NCBI RefSeq assembly: GCF_003946175.1
Contig: NZ_RHOK01000015.1
Location: 1-62,785, forward strand
Reading direction: 5' to 3'
DNA: 62,785 bases
Source: Lacticaseibacillus suibinensis
GTDB taxonomy: Bacteria > Bacillota > Bacilli > Lactobacillales > Lactobacillaceae
Under the pieces are notes generated by a model that made no database searches, had not been told where the DNA came from, and saw nothing but the letters and a program-made list of their open reading frames with translations. The position numbers and the translations under genes are program-made. Below are positions 35,443-46,127 of this stretch, in pieces. Every line of letters begins with the position of its first letter. Within the stretch, counting starts at the first letter, position 1.

Positions 35443-36993
35443 ATGAAATTAACGATTCTTTCGACCAGTGACACGCATGGCTTTGTGTTACCCACGAATT
35501 ATGTCAAGCGTAATCAAGATTTACCCTTTTCCCTAGCCAAGGCCAAAAGCACGCTGGATCAGTTGCGGCAGGCGGCGGCTGGCCCGGTGCTGACCATTGA
35601 AAATGGCGACTACCTGCAAGGCTCCTCGCTGGCTTATTACGCCGCGCGCATCAAGCGCCAGCCGGCTTTGGAAACCGCGGCGTATAACGCGGTCGGCTAT
35701 GATGCCGGGATAATCGGCAACCATGAATTCAATTACGGCCGGGATTATTTGAGCAATGCCATTCAGACGCTGAATTACCCAGTGTTGTGCGCCAATATTT
35801 TGGCCGGCGCCGAGCCAGCGTTTGGCGCGCCATATCAGTTTTTTGAAAAAGCCGGGGTTAAAATTGCGCTGCTGGGGCTGACCACTAGTTATATTCCGCA
35901 TTGGGAAGGTCCAGCGCATATTGCGGGACTGGCCTTTAATGATGTGGTAGAAACTGCCCGGCAGTGGGTGCCACGGCTGCGGGAGCTAGCCGATGTGGTC
36001 GTGGTGGCCTATCATGGCGGCTTCGAACGTGACTTGACGACTGGTCAGCCGACCGAGCGGCTAACCGGCGAAAATGTCGGTTATGAATTGACCCAGATTC
36101 CCGGCATCGATGCCCTAGTCACCGGCCATCAGCACCGTGAAATTGCGGCAGTGGTGAATGGAGTGCCAGTGACGCAGCCGGGTTATCGGGGCCAGGACGT
36201 CGGCGTGATCACGTTGGAATTGACCGCTACCAGCACCGGTTATCAGGTGGTCGCAGGCAGCGGCAAGGCGGCTTTGGCTCCGACCGGCGACCAACCTGCT
36301 GATGCTGGCATCGTTAATAGTGTGGCGGCATTGCAAACGGCGACGGAAGACTGGCTGGATTCCCCCCTTGGCCATGTGAAAGGCGATATGACCATCGCTG
36401 ACCCGGCCGCGGCGCGGATTAAGGAATCCGCCTACATTGAATTCATCAATCACGTGCAAATGGCCGCCACCGGCACCGACATCGCTGGCACCGCGTTGTT
36501 TAACAACGAGGGCACGGGCTTTGCCTCGCAAATCACGATGCGAGATGTGGTGACGAACTACATTTATCCCAATACCTTGGCGGTGCTAAAGCTATCTGGG
36601 GCGGACCTGAAAGCAGCGTTGGAGCAGGTGGCGGAGTTCTTCAGTCTGGATGATGGCCAACTGGTGGTCACGCCGCGGTTTCTTAAGCCTAAACCCCAGC
36701 TTTACAACTATGATATGTATGAGGGCATCACCTACACGCTGGATATTCGCCGGCCAGTCGGTCAGCGCGTTACCCAGCTGCTGTATCACGGCCAGCCGGT
36801 GGTCGCAACCGGCACTTATGAGGTGACCATGAACTCGTATCGAGCCGCTGGCGGTGGTAATTTTGCCATGTTTTCCCCCGCCAAAATCGTGCGGGAAAAT
36901 CAAAAAGATATGACCGAGCTGATTGCTGATTACTTGCAGGAGCATCCAGAAATAACAGCTTCGGCCGATCATAACTTTACGATTCAGGCTTAA
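35443..36993 (+). CDS. 5'-nucleotidase/UDP-sugar hydrolase family metallophosphatase
   Basis: 516 residues: an N-terminal calcineurin-like metallophosphatase (STSDTHG, GDYLQGS, GNHEFNYG, GHQH) and a C-terminal 5'-nucleotidase domain (from about 310). There is no signal peptide or cell-wall anchor, so it is probably cytoplasmic, like B. subtilis YunD. It likely cleaves nucleotides, nucleotide sugars or cyclic nucleotides. Partnered with the DUF1836 gene just upstream. Confidence 0.88.
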   Translation: MKLTILSTSDTHGFVLPTNYVKRNQDLPFSLAKAKSTLDQLRQAAAGPVLTIENGDYLQGSSLAYYAARIKRQPALETAAYNAVGYDAGIIGNHEFNYGRDYLSNAIQTLNYPVLCANILAGAEPAFGAPYQFFEKAGVKIALLGLTTSYIPHWEGPAHIAGLAFNDVVETARQWVPRLRELADVVVVAYHGGFERDLTTGQPTERLTGENVGYELTQIPGIDALVTGHQHREIAAVVNGVPVTQPGYRGQDVGVITLELTATSTGYQVVAGSGKAALAPTGDQPADAGIVNSVAALQTATEDWLDSPLGHVKGDMTIADPAAARIKESAYIEFINHVQMAATGTDIAGTALFNNEGTGFASQITMRDVVTNYIYPNTLAVLKLSGADLKAALEQVAEFFSLDDGQLVVTPRFLKPKPQLYNYDMYEGITYTLDIRRPVGQRVTQLLYHGQPVVATGTYEVTMNSYRAAGGGNFAMFSPAKIVRENQKDMTELIADYLQEHPEITASADHNFTIQA

Positions 36994-37079
36994 AATGTGA
37001 CAACTAGTCACTTTTTCCTTGTGCTTTGGGCGTGGCCAGCGTAGGCTATTCAGAGAAATAAATAAAAGGATGGTTGCTC

Positions 37080-37931
37080 ATGAAAAAGTTCAAAACGACA
37101 CTCCTCGCGCTCGGGCTGACCGCTGTGTTAGCCGGTTGTGGGAATAAGTTAACCACGACCAAACCGGTTTACAATAACTCGGGGATGGTCGCGGTGATTA
37201 AAGGGGATGCATCCGGTAAAACGGTGAGCTACACGGCGCCCACCAAAACCGGTTCGGTGAAGGTGCATAACGGGAAATATGTTGTGACCCTCCCAATGAG
37301 CACCAAAGCACAGAAGGTCACACTGAAGGCGAACGGTCAGACGACCACGACTAAGATCAAAGCAGCAACTGCCATTGGCACATACAGTGTCGTTGCCGAC
37401 CAGTACAATCAGGCCTTAGTGATGACGGCGGTGCCGGCAGACACTTTAAAGGCCATGCAAGCGGCGCAGAAGCAAGGCACGCCGACAAATACACAGATTG
37501 CGGCCATGACGCCTGCCCAGCAGCAAGCCCTGCTCAAGCAGCAACAGGAATTTAAAGCGGCTTTGACCAAGGCCAAGGCCGCCGTGAAAGATCAGCAGCT
37601 GCCGGCCAAGGTAGAGGGGCTTAAGCAAGTGGTTAAAACCACTTCGAGTACGATGCGCGTGAATGTCCAAGATGGCGAATTGCTTTCTGCCACCTTGTCC
37701 GCCCCGGTGAAGGCCTTGAAAGGCTCACAGAAGGACAATCAGTTCGGTATTGAATTTGGACTGTTGGCCAATGCTTTAGGTGCTGATGCCCAAAAAGTCG
37801 GCACTCAGTTCCAAAAAGCCATTAAGGACCAAAACGGCTCCCAGACCACCATCAAAACCATTACCAGCAATGGGGTGAAGTTTGACGTTGGCTTCTCGGC
37901 GAGTGAATTGTTTATCTATATGACCAAGTGA
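37080..37931 (+). CDS. Lipoprotein of unknown function
   Basis: 283 residues with a lipoprotein signal peptide (basic start MKKFK, hydrophobic core, lipobox LAGC, Cys21). The mature part has a beta-rich N-terminal half (KTVSYTAPTKTGSVKVHNGKY) and then a Gln/Ala/Lys-rich helical stretch (about 130-175, AAMTPAQQQALLKQQQEF). No family recognised. Exported and anchored to the outer face of the membrane. AAAAGGA precedes ATG 37,080. Confidence 0.75.
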   Translation: MKKFKTTLLALGLTAVLAGCGNKLTTTKPVYNNSGMVAVIKGDASGKTVSYTAPTKTGSVKVHNGKYVVTLPMSTKAQKVTLKANGQTTTTKIKAATAIGTYSVVADQYNQALVMTAVPADTLKAMQAAQKQGTPTNTQIAAMTPAQQQALLKQQQEFKAALTKAKAAVKDQQLPAKVEGLKQVVKTTSSTMRVNVQDGELLSATLSAPVKALKGSQKDNQFGIEFGLLANALGADAQKVGTQFQKAIKDQNGSQTTIKTITSNGVKFDVGFSASELFIYMTK

Positions 37932-37934
37932 TTG

Positions 37935-37976
37935 AAAAATCGGGGTGATGACGGCATGGTCATCGCCCCGATTTTT
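37935..37976 (+). terminator. Terminator after the lipoprotein gene
   Basis: A near-perfect stem of about 17 bp (AAAAATCGGGG with CCCCGATTTTT at the base). A second hairpin, AACGGCCTG/CAGGCCGTT with inner AAACC/GGGTTT (38,045-38,084), lies before the convergent gene. Confidence 0.85.
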
Positions 37977-38133
37977 GATTCAAACCAGCTAAAGTATTCC
38001 AGAACAGTACGAGCCAAAATGCAACGCCCTTGCCGGATACGCTAAACGGCCTGCAAAACCTAAATTCGGGTTTTACAGGCCGTTCGGCTTATCCTCTAGG
38101 CTAAAAACGTATTCTGGCTAAGCCTATCGGCGT

Positions 38134-38331
38134 TTAATTCGCTTTTTTATCAGTGGCAGTGCTATCAAAGTGTTTCATGATTGGCGGCAAGGCGAAGAGG
38201 ATGATGACAAACAAAATTGACGTGATGCCAGCCATCTTGGGATCGTATGTCCCACCGCTCAAGGCACTGACCAGAAAGCCGACGACCTGACCTAAAATCA
38301 CGCCCCAGACTAAAGTTGCTACGTAGCGCAT
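38134..38331 (-). CDS. YjzD-family (DUF2929) small membrane protein
   Basis: 65 residues with two membrane helices (MRYVATLVWGVILGQVVGFLV and AGITSILFVIILFALPPI, each only partly quoted family-like) and a Lys-rich tail. It resembles the DUF2929/YjzD family common in Firmicutes; function unknown. AGAGGG precedes the ATG. It is divergent from dnaE. Confidence 0.75.
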   Translation of the reverse strand: MRYVATLVWGVILGQVVGFLVSALSGGTYDPKMAGITSILFVIILFALPPIMKHFDSTATDKKAN

Positions 38332-38475
38332 AGAATCCCTCTTTTCTGATGTCAGTTTAACACGCTGAAAAGAAAAATGAAACTGACGAGGCGGTTTTCA
38401 TTCTGGCAAGGCAAAATAATCCGCCGCCTCTGCGGAAACAGGTGGAGTCGGGTATAATGGCATTGAGGTGGCAAC

Positions 38476-41400
38476 ATGTTTACACATATTCAAGTTCAAA
38501 GCGCCAATTCCTTGCTTCAAAGCCCACTGACTTTGGGGCAGATCATCACTGCCGCCAAGGACCGCGGATTTGCTGCGATCGGGCTCAGTGATGTCAATGT
38601 GGTGTATGGCGTTGTCGATTTTTATCGGCAAGCCACCGCCGCACATATCAAACCGCTGTTAGGCATGACGGTCGCCGTTGCTGACGCCCGTTTCTTAGTC
38701 GTGGCCGAAACCACTGCCGGGTATCATCAGCTGCTGCGGCTATCGAGTGCCATCATGTTGCAATCTGAGTTGCCTAAACTGACCGACCTGCCGGCGCTGG
38801 CCGGAATGGCGGTGATTATCCCTGGGGCCGATTTGCTCAGCCCGGCATTTGCCGAGCGCGGGTACACCGGTGTAGAGCTTGTCGCAGCTTTGAAAGCCAA
38901 GCAGCCAGCGAGTTTGTATCTGGGCGTAACGGCGGCGGACCTGGGCGGCTCTTTGCCGCAGTTTGCCGAGACGCAAAAACTACCCCTATTGGCGCTGAGC
39001 CAAGTCAGCTACCTCAATCCCACCGATGCGTTCACGCAGAAGGTGATGGCGGCGATTAAATCTGGCCAGCAGCTTAATTTCCGGGATCCTACCTTGATGG
39101 ATGCCGGCCCTGATTGGCTAACCCCGGCTGATCAGGCCGCTGCCCCTTTCGCGCAGTTGCCCGAAGCGTTGACCAACCTTGAAGCTCTAGTGGCGCGCTG
39201 TCAGGTGACCATTGAATTCAAACAGCCACAGCTGCCGCATTTTCCCACGCCGGACAACCAGCCGGCGGCGGCCTATCTGGCCAGCTTGGCTCAAGCGGGG
39301 TTGAAGCAGCGCATGGGCACGGTGCCGCCTGACTATCAGAAGCGGCTCGCTTATGAGCTTAAAGTCATTGATGAAATGGGCTTCGCCGATTACTTCCTGG
39401 TAGTGTGGGATGTGATGAACCACGCCCATGAAGTCGGGATTATGACTGGTCCCGGGCGTGGTTCCGCGGCGGGCGCGCTGGTGGCATTTGCTTTGGCAAT
39501 TACCGAAGTGGATCCGATTGAATACCATTTGCTGTTTGAACGGTTTCTCAATCCGGCTCGGGCGCAAATGCCGGACATTGATCTGGATATCCCGGATGAT
39601 CGCCGCGGCGAGCTCATTCAATATGTCCATGACCGGTATGGGGATGACCACATGGCCCAAATCATCACTTTCGGCACGTTTGGTGCTAAGCAAGCCATTC
39701 GCGATGTGGCGCGGGTGTTTGGCCTCAGTCAATTTGACGGCAATAAGTGGAGCAATGCCATTCCCAGCCAGTTGCATATCAACCTGAAGCAAGCGTACGA
39801 GGATTCATTGCCGCTCCGTAATCTAGTGGGGGATGCGCCGGAAAATCAGCGGTTGTTTCAAACCGCCCTGGCCTTGGAGGGGCTACCACGCCACTATTCG
39901 ACCCATGCGGCTGGCATTGTGCTGGCGCAAGAAGTGCTGACTGACACTGTCGCCTTGCAAGATGGAGGTGACGGCATTGCCCAAACCCAAGTGACCATGG
40001 TCAATGTCGAGGCGCTGGGTCTGCTCAAAATCGACTTTCTCGGTTTGCGCAACCTCAGTCTGCTGGCCCGCGCCAGCAAGGCCATTGCCTATCAAACCAA
40101 GCAAGCGTTTGACCCTAAGCAAATCCCGCTGGATGATGCGGCGACCTTACAACTTTTTGCCCGCGGGGATACCAACGGTGTGTTCCAATTTGAATCGGCT
40201 GGCATTCGCTCGGTGCTGAAGCGCCTGCAGCCCACGACCTTTGAAGATGTCGTGGCCACCAATGCCTTGTATCGACCAGGGCCAATGGAGCAAATCGATA
40301 CCTTTATTCGCCGCAAGCACGGCCAAGAGCCGATTACTTATGCCGCGCCAGCGCTGGAGCCGATTTTGGCGCCGACCTATGGCGTGTTGGTGTATCAGGA
40401 ACAAGTCATGCAGGTGGCGAGCACCATGGGCGGATTCAGTTTAGGCGAAGCCGATTTGTTGCGCCGCGCGATGAGTAAGAAAAAAGCCGCCGTCCTGGCA
40501 GCCGAAAAAACGCGGTTCCTGGCCGGGGCCAAGGCCAAAGGTTACGATCAGGCTACCGCGGAAACGGTCTATGACTATATCGACCGCTTTGCCAATTATG
40601 GTTTCAACCGTAGTCATGCCGTAGCCTACAGCATGATTGCCTTTTGGTTGGCTTACATCAAAGTTCATTATCCGACGGCATTTTTCGCGGCGCTGATGAA
40701 CAGCACGTTGAACAGTGGCCCCAAGCTGCGCCAATACGTGCAGGAGCTCAAACAACGGAAAATCAAAGTGCTAGCGCCAGATATCAATCGCAGTGGGCTG
40801 GTTTTCCGCATCGAAGGCGCCAGTCTGCGTTTTGGCTTTTTGTCCATCAAGGGGCTGCGCCGGGACTTTGCCGATGCATTGCTGACCGCGCGGGCTGACG
40901 GGCCGTTCCGTTCGCTGCAAGATGTCTTTCAGCGGCTTGACCCCAAGTGGTTGAAAGCGGAGCAATTCGCGCCGCTAGTGGCGGCTGGCGTGTTTGATCA
41001 GTTTGATGACAATCGGGCGCAGGTTACCGCTAATCTCGCTGAGTTGATGGAAACCGTCAAGTTGGCTGGTAACGATGTGGGGTTGTTTGAGGCGTTCCAG
41101 CCCAAGCTGATTAAAGTGCCGCGGCAGTCAGCCACCGAGCAGCTCGACCAAGAGGCTGCTGTGCTCGGGGTGTACTTATCAGGGCATCCCGTGGATCGTT
41201 ATCAGAACCAACTGGCGCCGTTTTATCCGATCATGGCCACCACGGCGCTGCAGGGGCAAAAGCAAGCAACGGTGCTGCTAGTGATTCGCCGGATCAAACG
41301 CATTCGCACCAAGAAGGGGCAGGAAATGGCGTTCATCGATGGTCAAGATGCCAGCGGACCGCTGAGCATCACGGTTTTTCCGAGCCTTTACCCGGCCATC

Positions 41401-41775
41401 AGTGAATTTAAGGTGGATCAGGTGGTACTGGTACAAGGCAAAGTCGAGGAGCGCGATGGCCTGCAAATGATTGCCAACCAAATCGAGTTGGCGGATCACC
41501 TGGTGGCCAAACTGCCGGCAGCGAAGCTATTCATTCAGCTGCACGACCAAACGCCGGCTCAGCAAAAAGCGTTGCTGGCGCTGCTAGGCCAAATGACCGG
41601 GCCCATCCCGGTGATCACGGTGAATGCACAAACCCGTGAAAGCGTCATGCTCAATCGCCGTTACTGGATCGATGCCAGCGATGAAAACGTCGCCAAGATT
41701 AAGACCCTGATGGGAGAAAAAAACGTAGTGCTCCAGCGGGTTGAGCGGGTTTCAGAAAAAATGGAAGATTCATAA
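38476..41775 (+). CDS. dnaE: DNA polymerase III subunit alpha DnaE
   Basis: A 1099-residue polymerase. The catalytic motif is in MPDIDLDIPDD. A C-terminal OB domain follows the helix-hairpin-helix region. The N-terminal PHP domain is degenerate: canonical HxHxH reads H4-I-Q-V-Q8, so metal binding and proofreading are unlikely. In Firmicutes DnaE extends RNA primers before PolC takes over. GAGGTGGC precedes the ATG. Followed by pfkA and pyk, a conserved lactobacillus order. Confidence 0.96.
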   Translation: MFTHIQVQSANSLLQSPLTLGQIITAAKDRGFAAIGLSDVNVVYGVVDFYRQATAAHIKPLLGMTVAVADARFLVVAETTAGYHQLLRLSSAIMLQSELPKLTDLPALAGMAVIIPGADLLSPAFAERGYTGVELVAALKAKQPASLYLGVTAADLGGSLPQFAETQKLPLLALSQVSYLNPTDAFTQKVMAAIKSGQQLNFRDPTLMDAGPDWLTPADQAAAPFAQLPEALTNLEALVARCQVTIEFKQPQLPHFPTPDNQPAAAYLASLAQAGLKQRMGTVPPDYQKRLAYELKVIDEMGFADYFLVVWDVMNHAHEVGIMTGPGRGSAAGALVAFALAITEVDPIEYHLLFERFLNPARAQMPDIDLDIPDDRRGELIQYVHDRYGDDHMAQIITFGTFGAKQAIRDVARVFGLSQFDGNKWSNAIPSQLHINLKQAYEDSLPLRNLVGDAPENQRLFQTALALEGLPRHYSTHAAGIVLAQEVLTDTVALQDGGDGIAQTQVTMVNVEALGLLKIDFLGLRNLSLLARASKAIAYQTKQAFDPKQIPLDDAATLQLFARGDTNGVFQFESAGIRSVLKRLQPTTFEDVVATNALYRPGPMEQIDTFIRRKHGQEPITYAAPALEPILAPTYGVLVYQEQVMQVASTMGGFSLGEADLLRRAMSKKKAAVLAAEKTRFLAGAKAKGYDQATAETVYDYIDRFANYGFNRSHAVAYSMIAFWLAYIKVHYPTAFFAALMNSTLNSGPKLRQYVQELKQRKIKVLAPDINRSGLVFRIEGASLRFGFLSIKGLRRDFADALLTARADGPFRSLQDVFQRLDPKWLKAEQFAPLVAAGVFDQFDDNRAQVTANLAELMETVKLAGNDVGLFEAFQPKLIKVPRQSATEQLDQEAAVLGVYLSGHPVDRYQNQLAPFYPIMATTALQGQKQATVLLVIRRIKRIRTKKGQEMAFIDGQDASGPLSITVFPSLYPAISEFKVDQVVLVQGKVEERDGLQMIANQIELADHLVAKLPAAKLFIQLHDQTPAQQKALLALLGQMTGPIPVITVNAQTRESVMLNRRYWIDASDENVAKIKTLMGEKNVVLQRVERVSEKMEDS

Positions 41776-41851
41776 GCAATAGGCGACATTTTTTCAGAAA
41801 AGTGATATGCTTAACAAGTGTTTGGGGCTTACCCCAAAAAGAAAATCATGA

Positions 41852-42820
<969 letters not shown>

Positions 42821-42896
42821 TCTCGTTTTACTTTAATTGTGTTAATTCTGGCGTAAAAGTCGGCATTAAAAATTGTCAAAGGAGCGATTTTACATT

Positions 42897-44663
42897 ATGA
42901 AAAAAACCAAGATCGTTAGCACGCTCGGTCCGGCCAGCAACACGACGGACATCATCGTTAAGCTGATCCAGGCGGGGGCCAACGTATTCCGGTTTAACTT
43001 CTCTCATGGGGACCACGAAGAACACTTGGCTCGCATGAATATGGTTCATGAAGCTGAAAAGATCACCGGCAAGACGGTTGGGATCATGCTTGACACGAAG
43101 GGTGCTGAAATCCGGACCACGGTTGAGCACACTGACAACGGCAAGATTGAATATCATACTGGCGATGTAATGCGGATTTCGATGGACGCTAGCCTCGAAG
43201 GCACCAAAGAAAAAGTCGCTGTCACCTACCCAGGTTTGTATGACGATACCCACGTTGGCGGCCATGTGCTGTTCGACGATGGTTTGATTGATGTTTTGAT
43301 CACCGAAAAGGACGAAGCCAACCGAGAACTGGTCTGCACCGTGCAAAACGACGGTGTCTTGGGCAGCCGTAAAGGCGTCAACGCCCCTGGTGTTTCCATC
43401 AACCTGCCAGGGATTACCGAAAAAGACGCCGATGATATTCGTTTCGGCTTGGACAATGGGATCAACTTCATTGCTGCTTCCTTCGTTCGTAAGCCTCAGG
43501 ACGTGATGGACATTCGGGAATTGCTCGAAGAAAAGAACGCCCTGAACGTTCAGATCTACCCAAAGATTGAATCCCAAGAAGGCATTGACAACTTTGACGA
43601 TATCCTGAAGGTTTCCGATGGTCTGATGGTTGCTCGTGGCGACATGGGTGTCGAAATTCCATTTGAACATGTGCCAATCGTTCAGAAGACTTTGATCCGC
43701 AAGTGCAACGATGCTGGTAAGCCAGTCATCACTGCGACCCAGATGCTGGATTCCATGCAGGAAAACCCACGCCCAACGCGGGCTGAAGTGAACGACGTGG
43801 CCAATGCGGTCTTCGACGGCACCGATGCCACGATGTTGTCTGGTGAATCCGCTAACGGTGAATACCCAGTTGAATCTGTTGCTGCTATGGCGCGGATCGA
43901 TGCTTACATCGAAGACCAGATCACCAAAGAAGGCGGCTATGCTGAACGCGACTACGCCAACGCTTCTGTCACCGAATCCGTTGGGGTGGCAGTGGCTCGC
44001 ACCGCTAAGAAGCTGGGCGTGAAGACCATTGTGGCGGCTACCAACTCTGGCTACACCGCTCGTATGATCTCCAAGTACCGCCCAGATGCTGACATCCTGG
44101 CCATCACCTTCGACGAAAAGACCCAGCGCGGCTTGACCATCAACCGCGGCGTCTTCCCAATCGTTGCTGATCGTCCAAACAGCACTGACGAAATGTTCGA
44201 CTTGGCCACCAAGAAGGCGCAAGAACTCGGCTTTGCTGAGGAAGGCGACCTGATCTTGATTACCGCCGGCGTACCGGTTGGTGAAAGTGGCACCACCAAC
44301 GTCATGAAGGTTCAACTCATCGGCTCCAAGCTGGTTCAAGGCTCTGGGGTTGGCGACGAAGCTGTCGTTGGTAAAGCCGTCTTGGCTAACAGCGCTGATG
44401 AAGCTGCTGCTAAGATGCAAAAGGGTGACATTCTGGTCGTTAAGACGACAGATAAGGATTACCTGCCAGCCATTGAAAAGGCTTCGGCCTTGGTCGTTGA
44501 AAATGGCGGCTTAACCAGCCACGCTGCTGTGGTTGGGATTGCCATGGGTATTCCGGTGGTTGTTGGCGCTGAAGATGCCCTGAAGGCCATCACCGATGGT
44601 CAGGTCATCACCGTTGACTCCCGTCGTGGGATCGTCTACAAGGGTGCTACCAACACGCTGTAA
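42897..44663 (+). CDS. pyk: Pyruvate kinase
   Basis: A 588-residue enzyme converting PEP and ADP to pyruvate and ATP. The N terminus MKKTKIVSTLGPAS, the active-site lysine region, and MVARGDMGVEIP are typical. About 110 extra C-terminal residues form a PEP-utilising mobile-like domain (GGLTSHAAVVGIAMG), usual in Bacillus and Lactobacillus. AAAGGAG lies 12 bp before the ATG. Strong codon bias. Co-transcribed with pfkA. Confidence 0.97.
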   Translation: MKKTKIVSTLGPASNTTDIIVKLIQAGANVFRFNFSHGDHEEHLARMNMVHEAEKITGKTVGIMLDTKGAEIRTTVEHTDNGKIEYHTGDVMRISMDASLEGTKEKVAVTYPGLYDDTHVGGHVLFDDGLIDVLITEKDEANRELVCTVQNDGVLGSRKGVNAPGVSINLPGITEKDADDIRFGLDNGINFIAASFVRKPQDVMDIRELLEEKNALNVQIYPKIESQEGIDNFDDILKVSDGLMVARGDMGVEIPFEHVPIVQKTLIRKCNDAGKPVITATQMLDSMQENPRPTRAEVNDVANAVFDGTDATMLSGESANGEYPVESVAAMARIDAYIEDQITKEGGYAERDYANASVTESVGVAVARTAKKLGVKTIVAATNSGYTARMISKYRPDADILAITFDEKTQRGLTINRGVFPIVADRPNSTDEMFDLATKKAQELGFAEEGDLILITAGVPVGESGTTNVMKVQLIGSKLVQGSGVGDEAVVGKAVLANSADEAAAKMQKGDILVVKTTDKDYLPAIEKASALVVENGGLTSHAAVVGIAMGIPVVVGAEDALKAITDGQVITVDSRRGIVYKGATNTL

Positions 44664-44685
44664 TTACTTGTGATAACAAGCATGA

Positions 44686-44719
44686 AAGTCGGGTCAGCAT
44701 TTGCTGGCTCGGCTTTTTT
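44686..44719 (+). terminator. Terminator after pyk
   Basis: AAGTCGGGTCAGC pairs with GCTGGCTCGGCTT, followed by T-rich sequence. Confidence 0.75.
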
Positions 44720-44792
44720 GGTGCGCTGGTGGTGGGTGACTTTTGCTGTGAACTCGCGTAAAGTAGAAACAGAACAAATGCAGGAGGTCATT

Positions 44793-45254
44793 ATGGAAAG
44801 CTGGGCATTTTTAACCGCCGTCTTGGCGATCGCCGCCGTGGCGAAAAACAAAGCGCTGCTGATTGGGGTCGGGTTGGTGATGGTGATCAAACTGATTCCA
44901 GCCTTGCAGCCGTTGCTGAAAACCATTCAGGCGCAAGGCATCAACTGGGGTGTGACCATTATATCGGCTGCCATCATGGTGCCAATTGCCACCGGCGAAA
45001 TTGGCTTCAAGGAGCTGGTGCAGGTGGTTAAAAGCCCGGCTGGGTGGATTGCCATTGCCATGGGCATTTTGGTGGCAGTGCTATCCAGCAAAGGGGTCGG
45101 GTTGCTCGCCCAGAGCCCGGAAATGACCGTCGCCTTGGTGTTCGGCACCATTGTCGGCGTTGTGTTTCTCAAAGGCATCGCCGCTGGCCCGGTGATCGCC
45201 AGTGGCATGACCTACGTGATTTTAACAGTGTTTAATTTAGTGCCCACACATTAG
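44793..45254 (+). CDS. UPF0756 (DUF441) membrane protein
   Basis: A 153-residue protein with four to five membrane helices, matching the DUF441/UPF0756 family (YeaL/YtwI). The function is unknown. AGGAGG precedes ATG 44,793. It lies 9 bp before cvfB, so the two are co-transcribed. Confidence 0.85.
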   Translation: MESWAFLTAVLAIAAVAKNKALLIGVGLVMVIKLIPALQPLLKTIQAQGINWGVTIISAAIMVPIATGEIGFKELVQVVKSPAGWIAIAMGILVAVLSSKGVGLLAQSPEMTVALVFGTIVGVVFLKGIAAGPVIASGMTYVILTVFNLVPTH

Positions 45255-45263
45255 GAGGCAACC

Positions 45264-46127
45264 ATGAACTTTAACGGTCAAATCATTGACGCGACAGTTT
45301 CAGATACGAATGATACCCAAGTTTTCGCCCAATACGACGGCGTGACCTTAGCTATCGACCAAACCGAATTTGAGACAGTGCCAGCCACCGGCGCCACTGT
45401 GCACGGTTTTGCGTATGAAAACAAAAATGACACAGCGCGGCTGACAACCAAAATTCCGACGATCGGTTATGACCATTATGCCTTTGCCACAGTCGTCCAG
45501 GTGCGCAAGGACCTAGGCGTTTTCCTAGACATCGGGTTGCCAGATAAAGATCTGGTGCTGTCCTTGGACCAGTTGCCAGAACTGGCGCGGCTGTGGCCAG
45601 CCAAAGGCGACCGCTTGATGGTGGCGATGCGCATCGATAAAAAGCATCGCCTCTGGGCGGATTTGGCGGATGAGACCATGTTTCAAGCCATTGCCAATCA
45701 GGCCAAGCCGACGATGATGAACGCTGATGTGACAGCGACAGTGTACCGTTTGAAGCTGGCAGGCACGCATGTCCTCACGTCAGATTACTATCTGGGCTTT
45801 ATTCACCCCAGCGAACGGCAAACCGAACCGCGCCTTGGGGAAGTGGTACACGGCCGTGTGATTGGCGTGCGAGATGATGGCAGCTTAAATCTCTCGCTGA
45901 AGCCGCGAGCCTTCGAAGAAATCGATGATGACGCCGCAATGATTTTGGCCGTCATTGATCATGACCCTAGCCGCAGTATTCCTTACACGGATAAAAGTGA
46001 TCCCGAAGCCATTAAGGCAGCGTTTGGCATCAGCAAAGGGGCCTTTAAGCGCGCGCTGGGGCACTTGCTCAAAGCCAAATTGATCACGCAGCAAAATGGG
46101 GTGACCAAGCGGAATGACCAGCAGTAA
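45264..46127 (+). CDS. cvfB: S1-domain RNA-binding protein CvfB
   Basis: 287 residues with repeated S1-like OB folds (about 65-135 and 145-215; VVQVRKDLGVFLDIG and GRVIGVRDDGSLNLSL) and a C-terminal winged helix (KAAFGISKGAFKRALGHLLK). This matches CvfB, an RNA-binding virulence and stress regulator of staphylococci. AGGAGG precedes the ATG. The 3' end overlaps xerD by 14 bp. Confidence 0.9.
   Translation: MNFNGQIIDATVSDTNDTQVFAQYDGVTLAIDQTEFETVPATGATVHGFAYENKNDTARLTTKIPTIGYDHYAFATVVQVRKDLGVFLDIGLPDKDLVLSLDQLPELARLWPAKGDRLMVAMRIDKKHRLWADLADETMFQAIANQAKPTMMNADVTATVYRLKLAGTHVLTSDYYLGFIHPSERQTEPRLGEVVHGRVIGVRDDGSLNLSLKPRAFEEIDDDAAMILAVIDHDPSRSIPYTDKSDPEAIKAAFGISKGAFKRALGHLLKAKLITQQNGVTKRNDQQ

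Noticed and set aside
42876-44420. A 514-codon open frame antisense to pyk
   Set aside because: It mirrors a strongly codon-biased gene and has no ribosome-binding site or family resemblance. Long antisense frames are expected there.
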